Source: Streptomyces sp. Je 1-79 (lineage in GTDB: Bacteria > Actinomycetota > Actinomycetes > Streptomycetales > Streptomycetaceae). From it: 32,956 nucleotides of DNA. Position numbers and translations under genes: made by a program. This document shows, in pieces, positions 16,242 to 23,566 of the stretch (the stretch's first letter is position 1; each line of letters opens with the position of its first letter). Under the pieces are notes generated by a model. That model did not search any database and was not told the origin of the DNA. It saw nothing but the letters and a program-made list of their open reading frames with translations. The DNA lies in NCBI RefSeq assembly GCF_025195125.1, contig NZ_JAMGSL010000025.1, positions 1-32,956 of the forward strand, written 5' to 3'.

Positions 16242-16811
16242 TCAGGATGGACCTCGCTGCGGTTCCACAGCCCTGAGCAGGCACTCGCGGTCGTCCACGC
16301 TGATCAGTCCGTCCGGAAGGGTCCCCTCCTCCAGCAACGCGCGCAGGTCAGAAGCGTGTGCGGCGAAGGCGGCCCTGCACCACTCGCGTTCCGCGTGATC
16401 GGAGTCCTTCCCGAACAGCAGCACCTGGCGCTCATCGTCGGCGTCTACGGGTAGAGACAGCTCCGCGGCGACGACCAAGAGTTCTACCAGGTCGGACCGC
16501 ACCGCGATGTCAGGGACAGCTGCCAGGCGGATCAGGAAGGGCAGGACGGCCGGCATCACGGCGCTCACGTGGAAGACGCTGTTCATCAGGACGTTCTCCA
16601 GCACGGGCAGAGCCGCAGGGCCGGCTACCTCATCCAGGAGACCGCGGAGCAGGACCGGGATCCCGGCAGGGCACCCGGGAATCCGCGACCAGTCGACATC
16701 AGCACAGCCCAGCAGCGCGGGGTGGTCGCATACAGCTCGCTCCATCTGCGGATATTCGCGGAGGAACCGGGCAACGGCAGCCTCTTTGACCGCCGCATCT
16801 ATCACACACAT
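16242..16811 (-). CDS. HEAT-like orphan immunity-type protein
   Basis: A 189-residue soluble, acidic, helix-rich protein. Segments such as AALPVLENVLMNSVFHVSAV and MPAVLPFLIRLAAVPDI followed by RSDLVELLVVAAELS look like HEAT-type helical repeats. Similar short HEAT proteins in Streptomyces are commonly immunity or accessory proteins of polymorphic toxin systems; that role is inference, since no toxin gene is adjacent. The ATG at 16811 is chosen because the upstream frame is unlike protein; no strong ribosome site is visible. It lies between the broken transposase and the HflX-like gene, in an island rich in IS remnants. Confidence 0.7.
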   Translation of the reverse strand: MCVIDAAVKEAAVARFLREYPQMERAVCDHPALLGCADVDWSRIPGCPAGIPVLLRGLLDEVAGPAALPVLENVLMNSVFHVSAVMPAVLPFLIRLAAVPDIAVRSDLVELLVVAAELSLPVDADDERQVLLFGKDSDHAEREWCRAAFAAHASDLRALLEEGTLPDGLISVDDRECLLRAVEPQRGPS

Positions 16812-16975
16812 CTCTCGGCCCCTGCCCCACGACTTCGCCCCGAACGGCGTCCGCGAAACTCTTCCCGGGGCGGGCGCCGAACGCAAGTACCAGGCCAGTA
16901 GCCGCCACTTCCCGCCCTGGGGTAGTAGGGCCCCAGCCCAGCCCTGGACTCCGGGACAGCCCTTAGTGTGGACTC

Positions 16976-17413
16976 GTGCATCACCCCCGAAGGCGCGACC
17001 GCCGCCCCACGCGGCGCGTGGCCCGCAGGCGGGCCCCGCGCCGGGCCCCATGCGTCACGGTCCTGGGGGCCGACGTTCTGGTCGTCGGCTACTTCTCCGC
17101 GAAGGAGAAGGATTTCGTCGCGCTGATGGACTCGGCCGAGGCGGAACTGACAGCGCGCGGCGCCCGGGTGGTCGGGAGGATCGTTCAGCGACGGGGCGTC
17201 TCGGCCGGGGGAGTGGGAAAGATGGCCCTGCCCTTCTCTTCGCGGACGCTGCTGAGCCATGGAAAGGTCCGCGAAGTGGCTGCCGCATGTGAAGCCGCCG
17301 CCGCAGACGTCGTGGTGTTCGTCGCCACCCTGAGCGAGCGTCAGCAGCATGCGCTCACCTCGATATTCGGCTGTCCCGCGGTGGGTCTCTCGGCGACCCG
17401 CACCGCTGACTGA
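16976..17413 (+). CDS. Stand-alone HflX N-terminal-like domain
   Basis: A 145-residue protein whose residues about 28-140 resemble the N-terminal domain of the ribosome-splitting GTPase HflX: DVLVVGYFSAKEKDFVALMD, AELTARGARVVGRIVQRRGV, SHGKVREVAAACEAAAADVV and LSERQQHALTSIFGCPAVGL. HflX normally continues into a coiled linker and G domain; none is here, because the frame stops soon after and no G1-G4 motifs occur downstream. The usual GKGK stretch is SHGK. The GTG at 16976 follows TAGTGT by 6 bases, a leaderless start pattern, and adds an Arg-rich N-terminus of about 27 residues. It may compete with full HflX at the ribosome or be a remnant. Confidence 0.7.
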   Translation: MHHPRRRDRRPTRRVARRRAPRRAPCVTVLGADVLVVGYFSAKEKDFVALMDSAEAELTARGARVVGRIVQRRGVSAGGVGKMALPFSSRTLLSHGKVREVAAACEAAAADVVVFVATLSERQQHALTSIFGCPAVGLSATRTAD

Positions 17414-17422
17414 CCGTTCGCC

Positions 17423-17440
17423 CGCGCCCCCCGAGGCGCG
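17423..17440 (+). terminator. Short G/C hairpin after the HflX-like gene
   Basis: CGCGCC (17423-17428) pairs with GGCGCG (17435-17440) around a 6-base loop, 10 bases after the stop codon. Its position suits a terminator; there is no T-run. Confidence 0.45.
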
Positions 17441-17523
17441 CCCTTGACATCGCGTTCACTCGTCCCGGTGGACCCTCGCGCGGCACGTTCCCGACCCCGC
17501 CGCAGGTCAGGCACGGTGGCCCC

Positions 17524-18027
17524 ATGCACCCCCGCCGCAGTGGCCCGCTGGCCCTCGCCGTACTCCTGATCACGACCGGATGCGTCGCCGTTCCCCCCAC
17601 CCCGGACCCCGCGCCGCCGGGGAAGCCCGCGGGGCTCGCGCCTGCCGCAGTACGACCGCCCGCCCCGCTGCCCGCATGGCCCGCGCCCACGCAGGCGCGA
17701 CCCCGCGAAACCCTCGCCGACACGGAGCCCGACGGTCACGACGCCGCAGACCGAAACGACGAGCGGAACGCCGGAGCGCCCCGCACGCACGACCGCACCG
17801 CCCAGACGCCCCCGGAACCCCGCAGATCCGCCACCCCTCGCCGGCAACAGCCCAAGGCCGCAGCTCCGAAGCAGAAGAAGCAGAAGCGGAGCCGCGCACA
17901 GACCCCGAAGCACACCCCTCAGCGACCCCCTGCCGCCGACCTGCGGTCCCTCTGCCGCCAGGCCGGCCCCTCCGGAGTCGTCCCCCCGGGCGTCGTCGCC
18001 CTCTGCCGCGACACGTACGGCCCCTGA
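17524..18027 (+). CDS. Secreted or lipid-anchored Pro/Ala/Lys-rich protein
   Basis: A 167-residue exported protein. Residues 1-20 look like a lipoprotein signal (PLALAVLLITTGC), but the -3 position of the lipobox is Thr rather than Leu, so lipidation is uncertain. Residues about 22-140 are a low-complexity Pro, Ala, Arg and Lys linker with KQKKQKRSR near 118-126. The last 30 residues form a small conserved-looking module with two Cys, LRSLCRQAG and VVALCRDTYG, seen at the ends of other Streptomyces surface proteins. No enzymatic motif is present. No neighbour gives a functional clue. Confidence 0.65.
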   Translation: MHPRRSGPLALAVLLITTGCVAVPPTPDPAPPGKPAGLAPAAVRPPAPLPAWPAPTQARPRETLADTEPDGHDAADRNDERNAGAPRTHDRTAQTPPEPRRSATPRRQQPKAAAPKQKKQKRSRAQTPKHTPQRPPAADLRSLCRQAGPSGVVPPGVVALCRDTYGP

Positions 18028-18077
18028 GCAACATCAGCCACAACAGCCCCCGCCCGCGTCGGTGAGCGGGCGGGGCA

Positions 18078-18200
18078 TCAGACCGTGCCGCCGAGCGCCT
18101 TCCTCGCCTGCGGTACGAAGGCGAAGGTGATCGCCTCGATGTTCCTACGGCGTTCCGCCGGGATCACGCAACCACCCGACGCGAGCTTCTTAGACGCCGC
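18078..18200 (-). pseudogene. C-terminal gene remnant cut by IS debris
   Basis: The minus strand reads VIPAERRRNIEAITFAFVPQ and RKALGGTV before a TGA, with about 80 percent G/C at third positions, but the frame loses protein character exactly where the adjacent transposase fragment begins. It looks like the tail of a gene truncated by insertion. The gene is not identifiable. Confidence 0.35.
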
Positions 18201-18205
18201 TTCAT

Positions 18206-18370
18206 TTGGTGGTTCAGTTCGTTGTGCTGGGCATGACGAGTCTTGCCGAGCGGTTGGTGCCGGATGAGTTGTGCGAGTTGTTCCGCAGGGTGATGCCCGA
18301 GGCGGTGGTGGCCCAGGGTGGTGGCCGTCGGCGGGCGGGGGATCGGGAGTGTCTGATTGCGATCGTCCAG
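18206..18370 (+). mobile_element. IS5-type transposase N-terminal fragment
   Basis: An ATG at 18233 starts TSLAERLVPDELCELFRRVM followed by GGGRRRAGDRECLIAIV, which matches the N-terminal DUF4096-like region of IS5-family transposases (usual form VERLVPDELW...RPQGGGRRRAGDREVLAAI). Similarity ends near 18368, just before the small basic gene on the other strand. No catalytic DDE part remains. Confidence 0.75.
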
Positions 18371-18391
18371 CGGCGCGTCGGGGAACTTCTG

Positions 18392-18682
18392 TCAGCGCTT
18401 CGGGCGCCGGCCGTTCATGCGCTCCTCGACAGCGTCGGCGCGGACATCGTCGGGTGAGCCCAGGAGTGCCGCGAGCGCGGTCTGTGCGTGACGCCGGTTG
18501 GCACCGTTGGGGAACCGCTTGTTTCGACGGATGTTCTTGCGTGAGCTCTTGTCGTTCTCGCCGTATTCGTTCCGATGGACTTTGGCGTAGCTCAGCCGCT
18601 TCTTCTCCTGGGGTGCCTTGCGCTTCAGCGTCCTGTGCCTCTTCCGGCTCCCAGGAGCGCCAGAGCAGCCATATGCGGGCAT
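18392..18682 (-). CDS. Small basic conserved hypothetical protein
   Basis: About 96 residues and very basic, with the conserved-looking core KKRLSYAKVHRNEYGENDKS, SRKNIRRNKRFPNGANRRHA and a C-terminal VEERMNGRRPKR. Short proteins with GENDKSSRKNI-type sequence are scattered among Streptomyces genomes; no function is known to me. The high Lys/Arg content suggests nucleic-acid binding, which is inference. The start is uncertain: the ATG at 18682 and a GTG at 18691 both lack a clear ribosome site. Third positions are less G/C-rich than elsewhere, in keeping with an acquired gene. Its 3' end abuts the IS fragment. Confidence 0.6.
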   Translation of the reverse strand: MPAYGCSGAPGSRKRHRTLKRKAPQEKKRLSYAKVHRNEYGENDKSSRKNIRRNKRFPNGANRRHAQTALAALLGSPDDVRADAVEERMNGRRPKR

Positions 18683-18913
18683 GTCGGCCACGCCGTTTCT
18701 GTGCGCCGGACGGCAGGTGGAAAATGTGCCAGAAACGTTCGGACCTTGGCAGACGGTCTACATACGGTTCCGCCGCTACGCGATCGACGGGGTTCACCCC
18801 GCGTGCACCCACCGCGCGACTGTCGAGGGGCAGTCAGGCCGCCTGCCGGGCCTGGTCAGTACAGTCCCCGTGACCACTTGTGCAGACGATCGCATTTTCC
18901 CAGGGGGACATCC

Positions 18914-19379
18914 ATGAAGCCCACCGGGCCACGTCCGATACCTGCCCAAACCCTTGGAGGCGTGGGCCAGCGAGTCGTGTTGATCTTGGTGGGGAGCCTG
19001 TTCGCTGTGGCGGGCGCAACGGGCTTCGCTGGGCAACCGACCCGGCCAGCACCTTGATCAACGCCTCTGTCCTCGTGCTCGGCGCCTGGGTGGTCTTCCG
19101 AGGCGTCATTCTGGGGCTCCGGATCGATACCAAGGGCATCACCGATCGCAGGTCGGTCGCTCGAAGAACGTGCCGTGGTGCGCTCTCCGCGAGGTCGACA
19201 CCGACACTCAGCGCCTGGGTGCAGTCCGGACCGGCGCACCTGGGCTCGTCCTCAAGAGCGGCGAACACATTCCGCTCACGTCCCTCGCCTCGTACTCCCA
19301 TCGCATCACCGAGGCCAACCTGGCCCTGCTCAAGTCCCTGCACGCGACCCACCTGGCCACCTGCCCCGACTGCGAGTGA
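18914..19379 (+). pseudogene. Membrane protein with PH-like domain, broken by two frameshifts
   Basis: The ATG at 18914 (CAGGGGG 5-10 bases upstream) starts a Pro-rich N-terminus and first hydrophobic segment VVLILVGSLFAVAGATGF, then stops after 47 codons. A shift near 19020 gives WATDPASTLINASVLVLGAW, the second hydrophobic segment and LRIDTKGITDR. A second shift near 19165 gives KNVPWCALREVDTDTQ, KSGEHIPLTSLASYS and ATHLATCPDCE up to a TGA at 19377. Joined, this is a two-helix membrane protein followed by a PH-like domain, a common actinobacterial type. Two shifts in 470 bases point to a pseudogene or to sequencing errors. Confidence 0.75.
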
Positions 19380-19465
19380 CCCGCCCATGTTCACCGTGTC
19401 GTCGCACACGAGGAGGCTTTGTCGATGAGGGCGGGGTTCTGGCCCGCATTCCGTGAGGGCCGCGG

Positions 19466-19867
19466 TCAGGAGGGCGAGGGATTAGTTTCGTCCCAGTTCC
19501 ATCCGGTTTGGGGGAAATGCTCCAGGAGGGCGGAGAGGGACGCTGCCTGGTGGATGGCCGATGACCAGTCTTCCGCAGAGACGTCGAGTGTCACCAGAGG
19601 TGGGGTGTCCTGGCGGAAGTCGTAGGCAAGCAGCTCGCGGCTTCCGTCCCCGCCGATGACGACGGCGCCGGGGAAGCGTTTCTGGAATTCACCGGCCTCG
19701 TTGTTGCCGATGAGTTCGTCCAGCGCGTCGATCACCAGAAAGTCGTCAGCGGGAGGAACGAACTGACTCAGACTCCCTGTAGTGCCCAGGAAGTCCCGGT
19801 AGTCCTGAGGAAACCGGACTCCGAAGTGGACCTCTACCTGCACGATCCGGTCGTCAATCGAACTCAT
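19466..19867 (-). CDS. SMI1/KNR4-family protein (orphan immunity-type)
   Basis: A 133-residue SMI1/KNR4 (SUKH) fold protein. It has the usual opening of an N-terminal helix then VEVHFGVRFPQDYRDFLGTT, the middle DELIGNNEAGEFQKRFPGAV, VIGGDGSRELLAYDF and a C-terminal SLSALLEHFPQ. In bacteria the family is mostly immunity proteins against polymorphic nuclease or deaminase toxins. No toxin is adjacent, so it is an orphan or serves another role. The ATG at 19867 follows TAGAAC by 6 bases on the minus strand, suggesting a leaderless mRNA. Confidence 0.85.
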   Translation of the reverse strand: MSSIDDRIVQVEVHFGVRFPQDYRDFLGTTGSLSQFVPPADDFLVIDALDELIGNNEAGEFQKRFPGAVVIGGDGSRELLAYDFRQDTPPLVTLDVSAEDWSSAIHQAASLSALLEHFPQTGWNWDETNPSPS

Positions 19868-20031
19868 GAGGCAGTTCTATCAAGGGCAGAGCGGGTGACG
19901 GTGGGCGCCTTGTGCTGCGGTGAGGAAGCAGGTCAGGGCGGCGGGCACGGCCAGGCCTCGGCTACGCCAGTCGTTGCGGGCCACGTACGGGATCTTGAGA
20001 CCACGAGCAGCCCATGGCAGGCTCATGCCGC

Positions 20032-20616
20032 ATGATCGATGAATTCGCGAAAGGCAACCTGCACGGGAGACTGCGGCGGGACCGCAAGGCGCTGCTCTGG
20101 AAACTCGACGGCCTGTCCGAGTACGACGCCCGCCGACCTTTGACAGCGACCGGAACCAACCTCCTCGGCCTGGTCAAACACGTGGCCACCGTCGAGGCCA
20201 GGTACTTCGGCGAGGTCTTCGACCGCCCTTCCCCGGAACCGCTGCCCCGGTGGCGGGACTCCGACGGCAGCGATCTGTGGGCGGCCGAGGACGAGACCCG
20301 CGATCAGATCATCGGGTTCTACCGGCGCACGTGGGAACACTCGGACGCGACGATCAACGAGCTTCCCCTCGACGCCCCCGGCCACGTGCCGTGGTGGCCG
20401 GAGCCTTATCCCAACACGAACCTGTTCGCCATCATGGTCCATGTTCTCGGCGAGTCCATCCGGCATGCCGGGCACGCCGACATCCTGCGCGAGGGCCTCG
20501 ACGGCCGGACCGGGGTGCGGGCCGAAAACGAGGAGCGGATCGACGAGGAAGCCCGTGCGGCCTACTGCGCGAAGATCGAGCAGGCCGCGAGGACGGCCGC
20601 ACCGATCAAGGCTTAG
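20032..20616 (+). CDS. DinB-family (DUF664) protein
   Basis: A 194-residue four-helix-bundle protein of the DinB/DUF664 group. It begins IDEFAKGNLHGRLRRDRKAL, continues GTNLLGLVKHVATVEARYFG with the conserved metal-site His, and has VHVLGESIRHAGHADILREG carrying the other two His. Such proteins are putative thiol-dependent S-transferases, using mycothiol or bacillithiol in Gram-positive bacteria; function is inferred. The ATG at 20032 matches the family beginning; an ATG 18 bases upstream is possible. An IS fragment follows immediately. Confidence 0.87.
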   Translation: MIDEFAKGNLHGRLRRDRKALLWKLDGLSEYDARRPLTATGTNLLGLVKHVATVEARYFGEVFDRPSPEPLPRWRDSDGSDLWAAEDETRDQIIGFYRRTWEHSDATINELPLDAPGHVPWWPEPYPNTNLFAIMVHVLGESIRHAGHADILREGLDGRTGVRAENEERIDEEARAAYCAKIEQAARTAAPIKA

Positions 20617-20617
20617 A

Positions 20618-20765
20618 GGTTGTCTCACGTGACCTGATGCTCGTGCGGCGTGACGGCGGTCGTGGGTGCTGATCCGTCGAAGTGTCTGGTTCCTGATGAA
20701 CTCTGGGAACCGGCCGTCCCGTTGCTCCGCTCATCCGCGACATACCCACCGCCCGGTCCCGCCGG
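20618..20765 (+). mobile_element. IS5-type transposase N-terminal fragment and terminal repeat
   Basis: GAGGTTGTCTCACGTGA at 20616-20632 resembles a terminal repeat of IS5-like elements. From 20650 the plus strand reads VVGADPSKCLVPDELWEPAV, the start of a transposase whose usual form is SKRLVPDELWELVAPLLP. Similarity fades by about 20765, and the remaining bases up to the PRC-barrel gene show no catalytic region. The second half (20766-20830) holds an imperfect echo of the fragment's own ACGGCGGT...CCCGTCGAA sequence. Confidence 0.7.
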
Positions 20766-20867
20766 GGACCACGGCGGTGCCGACCCGTCGAACTCCGCGT
20801 GGGGCGAGGCGTACTTCTTCGACGGCCTACCCCCGTCCCCCATCGGGCCGCGTCGCCCCGCGCCGGG

Positions 20868-21218
20868 TCAGACCAGCGGGCCACCGTAGTGGCCGGCGAG
20901 CATGCGCCGGTACTCAAGGTCGTCCAGATGGCGCTCACGTACGAACTCCGGCGCGTTCCTGATCTGTTCCTTCGTCCGGTCGACATGGATCACCCGCGCC
21001 TCGGGATCGATCCGGGTGATGGTGCCCGCCGGCAGCAGGACCTCCTTGCCGAAGATCCACACACCGGTGTCGACCACGATCCAGGCCGAACCGGTCTTGT
21101 CGGAGTGCTTGTGCACCTTGCCGATCGAGCCGTCCAGCGCCTCGACCTTGTACCCCGTCAGCACGGCTCCCGCAGCATGGCCCGAAGTGTCGCGGTAGGC
21201 CCACATCCTGTCGGTCAT
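20868..21218 (-). CDS. PRC-barrel domain protein
   Basis: A 116-residue soluble protein with a PRC-barrel: YKVEALDGSIGKVHKHSDK, AWIVVDTGVWIFGKEVLLPA and GTITRIDPEARVIHVDRTKE. The C-terminal helix carries FVRERHLDDLEYRRMLAGHY. PRC-barrels occur in RimM and in photosynthetic reaction centre H subunits; small stand-alone ones in actinobacteria are of unknown function, often linked to stress. The ATG at 21218 is preceded by GAGGGAG. It is divergent from the phosphoesterase gene across a 252-base gap. Confidence 0.87.
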   Translation of the reverse strand: MTDRMWAYRDTSGHAAGAVLTGYKVEALDGSIGKVHKHSDKTGSAWIVVDTGVWIFGKEVLLPAGTITRIDPEARVIHVDRTKEQIRNAPEFVRERHLDDLEYRRMLAGHYGGPLV

Positions 21219-21259
21219 CTGCTCGCTCCCTCACTGGTGCTCGTGCGTTCGATCGGTGG

Positions 21260-21342
21260 GCCGCCTCCTCCGTCAGGAGTGGAGGCGGCGCCGCACTTCG
21301 CGTTCCCCGCCTCGCAGGCCGCATGCCTACGGCTCGCATGCG
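21260..21342. other. Two strong inverted repeats in a divergent gap
   Basis: GCCGCCTCC (21260-21268) pairs perfectly with GGAGGCGGC (21281-21289) around a 12-base loop. A little further, CGCATGC (21320-21326) and GCATGCG (21336-21342) form a second perfect dyad with a 9-base spacer. The gap is divergent, so a normal terminator is not expected; the first may be a stem in the PRC-barrel leader or a relic, the second an operator candidate. Confidence 0.4.
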
Positions 21343-21470
21343 CGGGCGATCGCAGAGGGGTGTCGGGCCGCCGCCGTCGCGTAGCGTGCCCGCTGAACGA
21401 GTGGTCCCGTCGGCAGCCGGCGCGCTGCCGCCGCCCCGCGTCGGCGTCATGCGCGGCCTATCGTTGCGGT

Positions 21471-21974
21471 ATGCGGCTGTTGCTCATGTCCGACACCCAC
21501 CTGCCCGCCCGCGCCAGGCGGCTGCCCGAGGCCCTTCTCGCGGGCGTCGACGAGGCCGATGTCGTCGTCCACGCCGGGGACTGGACCGACGAGGCCACCG
21601 TGGACCTGCTGGAGTCGAGAGCCCGGCGGCTGGTCGGGGTGTACGGCAACAACGACGGCCCCGCCCTGCGCCAGAGGCTTCCCGAGGTCGCGCGGGCCGA
21701 CCTGGGCGGGCTCAGGTTCGGTGTCGTGCACGAGACTGGCGCCGCCGCGGGTCGGGAGCAGCGCTGCGCCCGGCGCCTTCCCGACCTGGACGTCCTCGTC
21801 TTCGGGCACAGCCACATTCCGTGGGACTCCACGGCCCCGGGCGGGCTGCGCCTCCTGAACCCAGGCTCGCCCACCGACCGCAGGCGGCAGCCCTTCTGTA
21901 CGTACATGACCGTGAACGTCTCGGACGGCGTACTGGAGAACCTCACTCTGCACCAGCTGCCACCGAGGTCCTGA
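21471..21974 (+). CDS. YfcE/MJ0936-type metallophosphoesterase
   Basis: A 167-residue single-domain calcineurin-like phosphoesterase. All metal-ligand motifs are present: LMSDTH (Asp8, His10), VVHAGDW (Asp37), YGNNDG (Asn60-Asn61), VVHE (His87) and FGHSH (His113, His115), then NPGSPT. Members hydrolyse phosphodiesters or phosphomonoesters with Mn or similar metals. The ATG at 21471 is preceded by TATCGT and 6 bases, a leaderless start pattern; a longer upstream frame is a shadow. The physiological substrate is unknown. Confidence 0.92.
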   Translation: MRLLLMSDTHLPARARRLPEALLAGVDEADVVVHAGDWTDEATVDLLESRARRLVGVYGNNDGPALRQRLPEVARADLGGLRFGVVHETGAAAGREQRCARRLPDLDVLVFGHSHIPWDSTAPGGLRLLNPGSPTDRRRQPFCTYMTVNVSDGVLENLTLHQLPPRS

Positions 21975-22132
21975 GCAGCCGATCGGGGAGGGGGCGGGCG
22001 GCTCGGCCGACCGTGCCACGCGTAGGTGCGCCGTGGATCGCGGGGCCTGTCGCCGGGAGCCGAGCGTCGGCAGGCGCGACCCAGGTCCGGGCAAGTCGGG
22101 ATACGCCTCGCCGAGCAGGGTAGTCGGAGGCC

Positions 22133-22522
22133 ATGGCCGTCAAGAAGACAAGCATGCTCGTACTCGACTGCGCCGAGCCGCGGGCTCTCGCGCACTTCTA
22201 CGCCGAACTGCTCGCAGGCGAGGTGCACATCGGGGAGGATCCCGACCTGGTCGAAGTGGTGGGCGGATCCGGTGTCCGCCTCGCCATCCACCGCGACCAT
22301 GGCTATGCGCCGCCGAGTTGGCCTCGGCCCGAGGACTCCCAACAGGCGCACCTGCGCATCCTGGTGGACCCTGGCGACCTCGACGAGGCCGAACGTGAAG
22401 TGGTCTCGCTCGGTGCGCGTCCGCTGGACTCGGATGTCGGGGACGGGCCGCGTGAAGCCCGCCTCTTCAGCGATCCGGCCGGTCACTCCTTCACCCTCGC
22501 GGCGACCGGTTGGACCGTCTGA
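22133..22522 (+). CDS. VOC-superfamily (glyoxalase-like) protein
   Basis: A 129-residue protein with two beta-alpha-beta-beta-beta units of the vicinal oxygen chelate fold: SMLVLDCAEPRALAHFYAEL, then HLRILVDPGDLDEAEREVV and the typical ending ARLFSDPAGHSFTLA. The family includes glyoxalases, dioxygenases and drug-binding proteins; this short type is usually of unknown function in Streptomyces. The ATG at 22133 follows TAGTCG by 6 bases (leaderless pattern); GGAGG also lies there but too close for a normal ribosome site. Confidence 0.87.
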   Translation: MAVKKTSMLVLDCAEPRALAHFYAELLAGEVHIGEDPDLVEVVGGSGVRLAIHRDHGYAPPSWPRPEDSQQAHLRILVDPGDLDEAEREVVSLGARPLDSDVGDGPREARLFSDPAGHSFTLAATGWTV

Positions 22523-22560
22523 CCCCTGCGCCCCACTCGCCCGGCTTCCCGTCGGACGGA

Positions 22561-22575
22561 GCAGCCCCGGGCTGC
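22561..22575. terminator. G/C-rich palindrome between convergent genes
   Basis: GCAGCCC-C-GGGCTGC is a perfect dyad in the 73-base gap between the VOC and zinc-finger genes, which converge here. It can form a stem with a tight loop and may end both transcripts. Confidence 0.4.
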
Positions 22576-22595
22576 CACCGGGGGCGGGGCCTCCC

Positions 22596-22994
22596 TCAAG
22601 GGGCTCCGTCCGCCACCCGCACCAGAAAGAGTTCGTCCACGAAGCACCAGGCCCAGTCCTCGTCGGCGGCAATGGAGACGGCCACGGGGTGGCCGGTCTC
22701 CGCGTGATGGGCGTGGGCATGGGCACCGCGGGAGCTGTCGCAGCACCCCACGTGCCCGCAGGTCGCGCACCATCGCAGCCTCCGCCAGCTCCAGCCCCGT
22801 GCCACACAGTCCGCGCACGTGGCCCCGCGGGCGGGCGGGGGAGCGGGCGGTGAGTCCAGAACGTCGAGGTGGGTGCAGCGCCGTGGCGACGTGCGACCTC
22901 CGTCGGGTGCCTCCCGCCAGGCCCGGTGGGACGACCCGCTCGGCTCGTCCGGTAGGCCGTCGAAGGAACCCTCGAAGGAACGGCCCTCCCTCAC
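22596..22994 (-). CDS. UBP-type zinc-finger protein
   Basis: A 132-residue protein whose residues about 40-102 form a UBP-type zinc finger: Cys40-x-His42, Cys60-x2-Cys63, Cys76-x2-Cys79, Cys84-Cys85 and the His cluster at about 92-97 with His102. In eukaryotes this fold binds the ubiquitin C-terminus; bacterial stand-alone copies are common in Streptomyces and their role is unknown, possibly binding a Gly-rich C-terminus. The GTG at 22994 is chosen because CAGGGAG lies just upstream; the first 35 residues are low-complexity and a later start is possible. Confidence 0.82.
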   Translation of the reverse strand: MREGRSFEGSFDGLPDEPSGSSHRAWREAPDGGRTSPRRCTHLDVLDSPPAPPPARGATCADCVARGWSWRRLRWCATCGHVGCCDSSRGAHAHAHHAETGHPVAVSIAADEDWAWCFVDELFLVRVADGAP

Positions 22995-23128
22995 AGCTCC
23001 CTGCCTTCCGTCGCCACGGTCTCGCCGTTACTTCGGCCGGGTGGCGGCTGTCGGATGCGCCGGAGCCACATGACGAGTGGGGGACGCCGGTCCGGCGTCC
23101 CCCACTCCCCATGTTGCCGATCAGCGGT

Positions 23129-23566
23129 TCAGTCGGTCTGCTCGACGACGAAGACGGGGATCTCCCGGTCGGTCTTGCGCTGGTAGTCGGCGTAGTCGGG
23201 GAAGGCCGCGACCGCCCGCTCCCACCAGGTCTGACGCTCTTCACCGGTCACGATCCGTGCCTTCATGTCCCACTGTCGCGTCTCGTCCCGCAGCTCGACC
23301 TCCGGGTGGGCGACCAGGTTGTGGTACCAGACCGGGTGCTTCACGGCACCGCCGTTGGAGGCGACCAGCGCGTAGGCGCCCTCGTGCTCCACCCGCATGA
23401 GCGGCGTCTTGCGGATCTTGCCGCTCTTCGCGCCGACGTTGGTCACCAGGACGACGGGCAGGCCCCGCATCGTGGTGCCCTGGGTGCCGCCTGACGATTC
23501 GTACAGCTCGACCTGTTCCCGCACCCACTGCGACGGACTCGGCTCGTACGTTCCCTCGAGTGGCAT
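23129..23566 (-). CDS. Deazaflavin (F420)-dependent nitroreductase family protein
   Basis: A 145-residue split-barrel protein of the Ddn family, which uses reduced F420 to reduce nitro or quinone groups. Typical stretches are VLVTNVGAKSGKIRKTPLMR, VEHEGAYALVASNGG, KHPVWYHNLVAHPEVELRD and a C-terminal PDYADYQRKTDREIPVFVVE. The N-terminal SQWVREQVELYESSGG helix is also usual. AAGGAA lies 8 bases before the ATG at 23566. Actinobacteria make F420, so the cofactor is expected to be available. The substrate is unknown. Confidence 0.92.
   Translation of the reverse strand: MPLEGTYEPSPSQWVREQVELYESSGGTQGTTMRGLPVVLVTNVGAKSGKIRKTPLMRVEHEGAYALVASNGGAVKHPVWYHNLVAHPEVELRDETRQWDMKARIVTGEERQTWWERAVAAFPDYADYQRKTDREIPVFVVEQTD

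Noticed and set aside
20799..21470. Long N-terminal extension of the phosphoesterase frame
   Set aside because: It is antisense to the PRC-barrel gene and the conserved LMSDTH start follows directly after the ATG at 21471.
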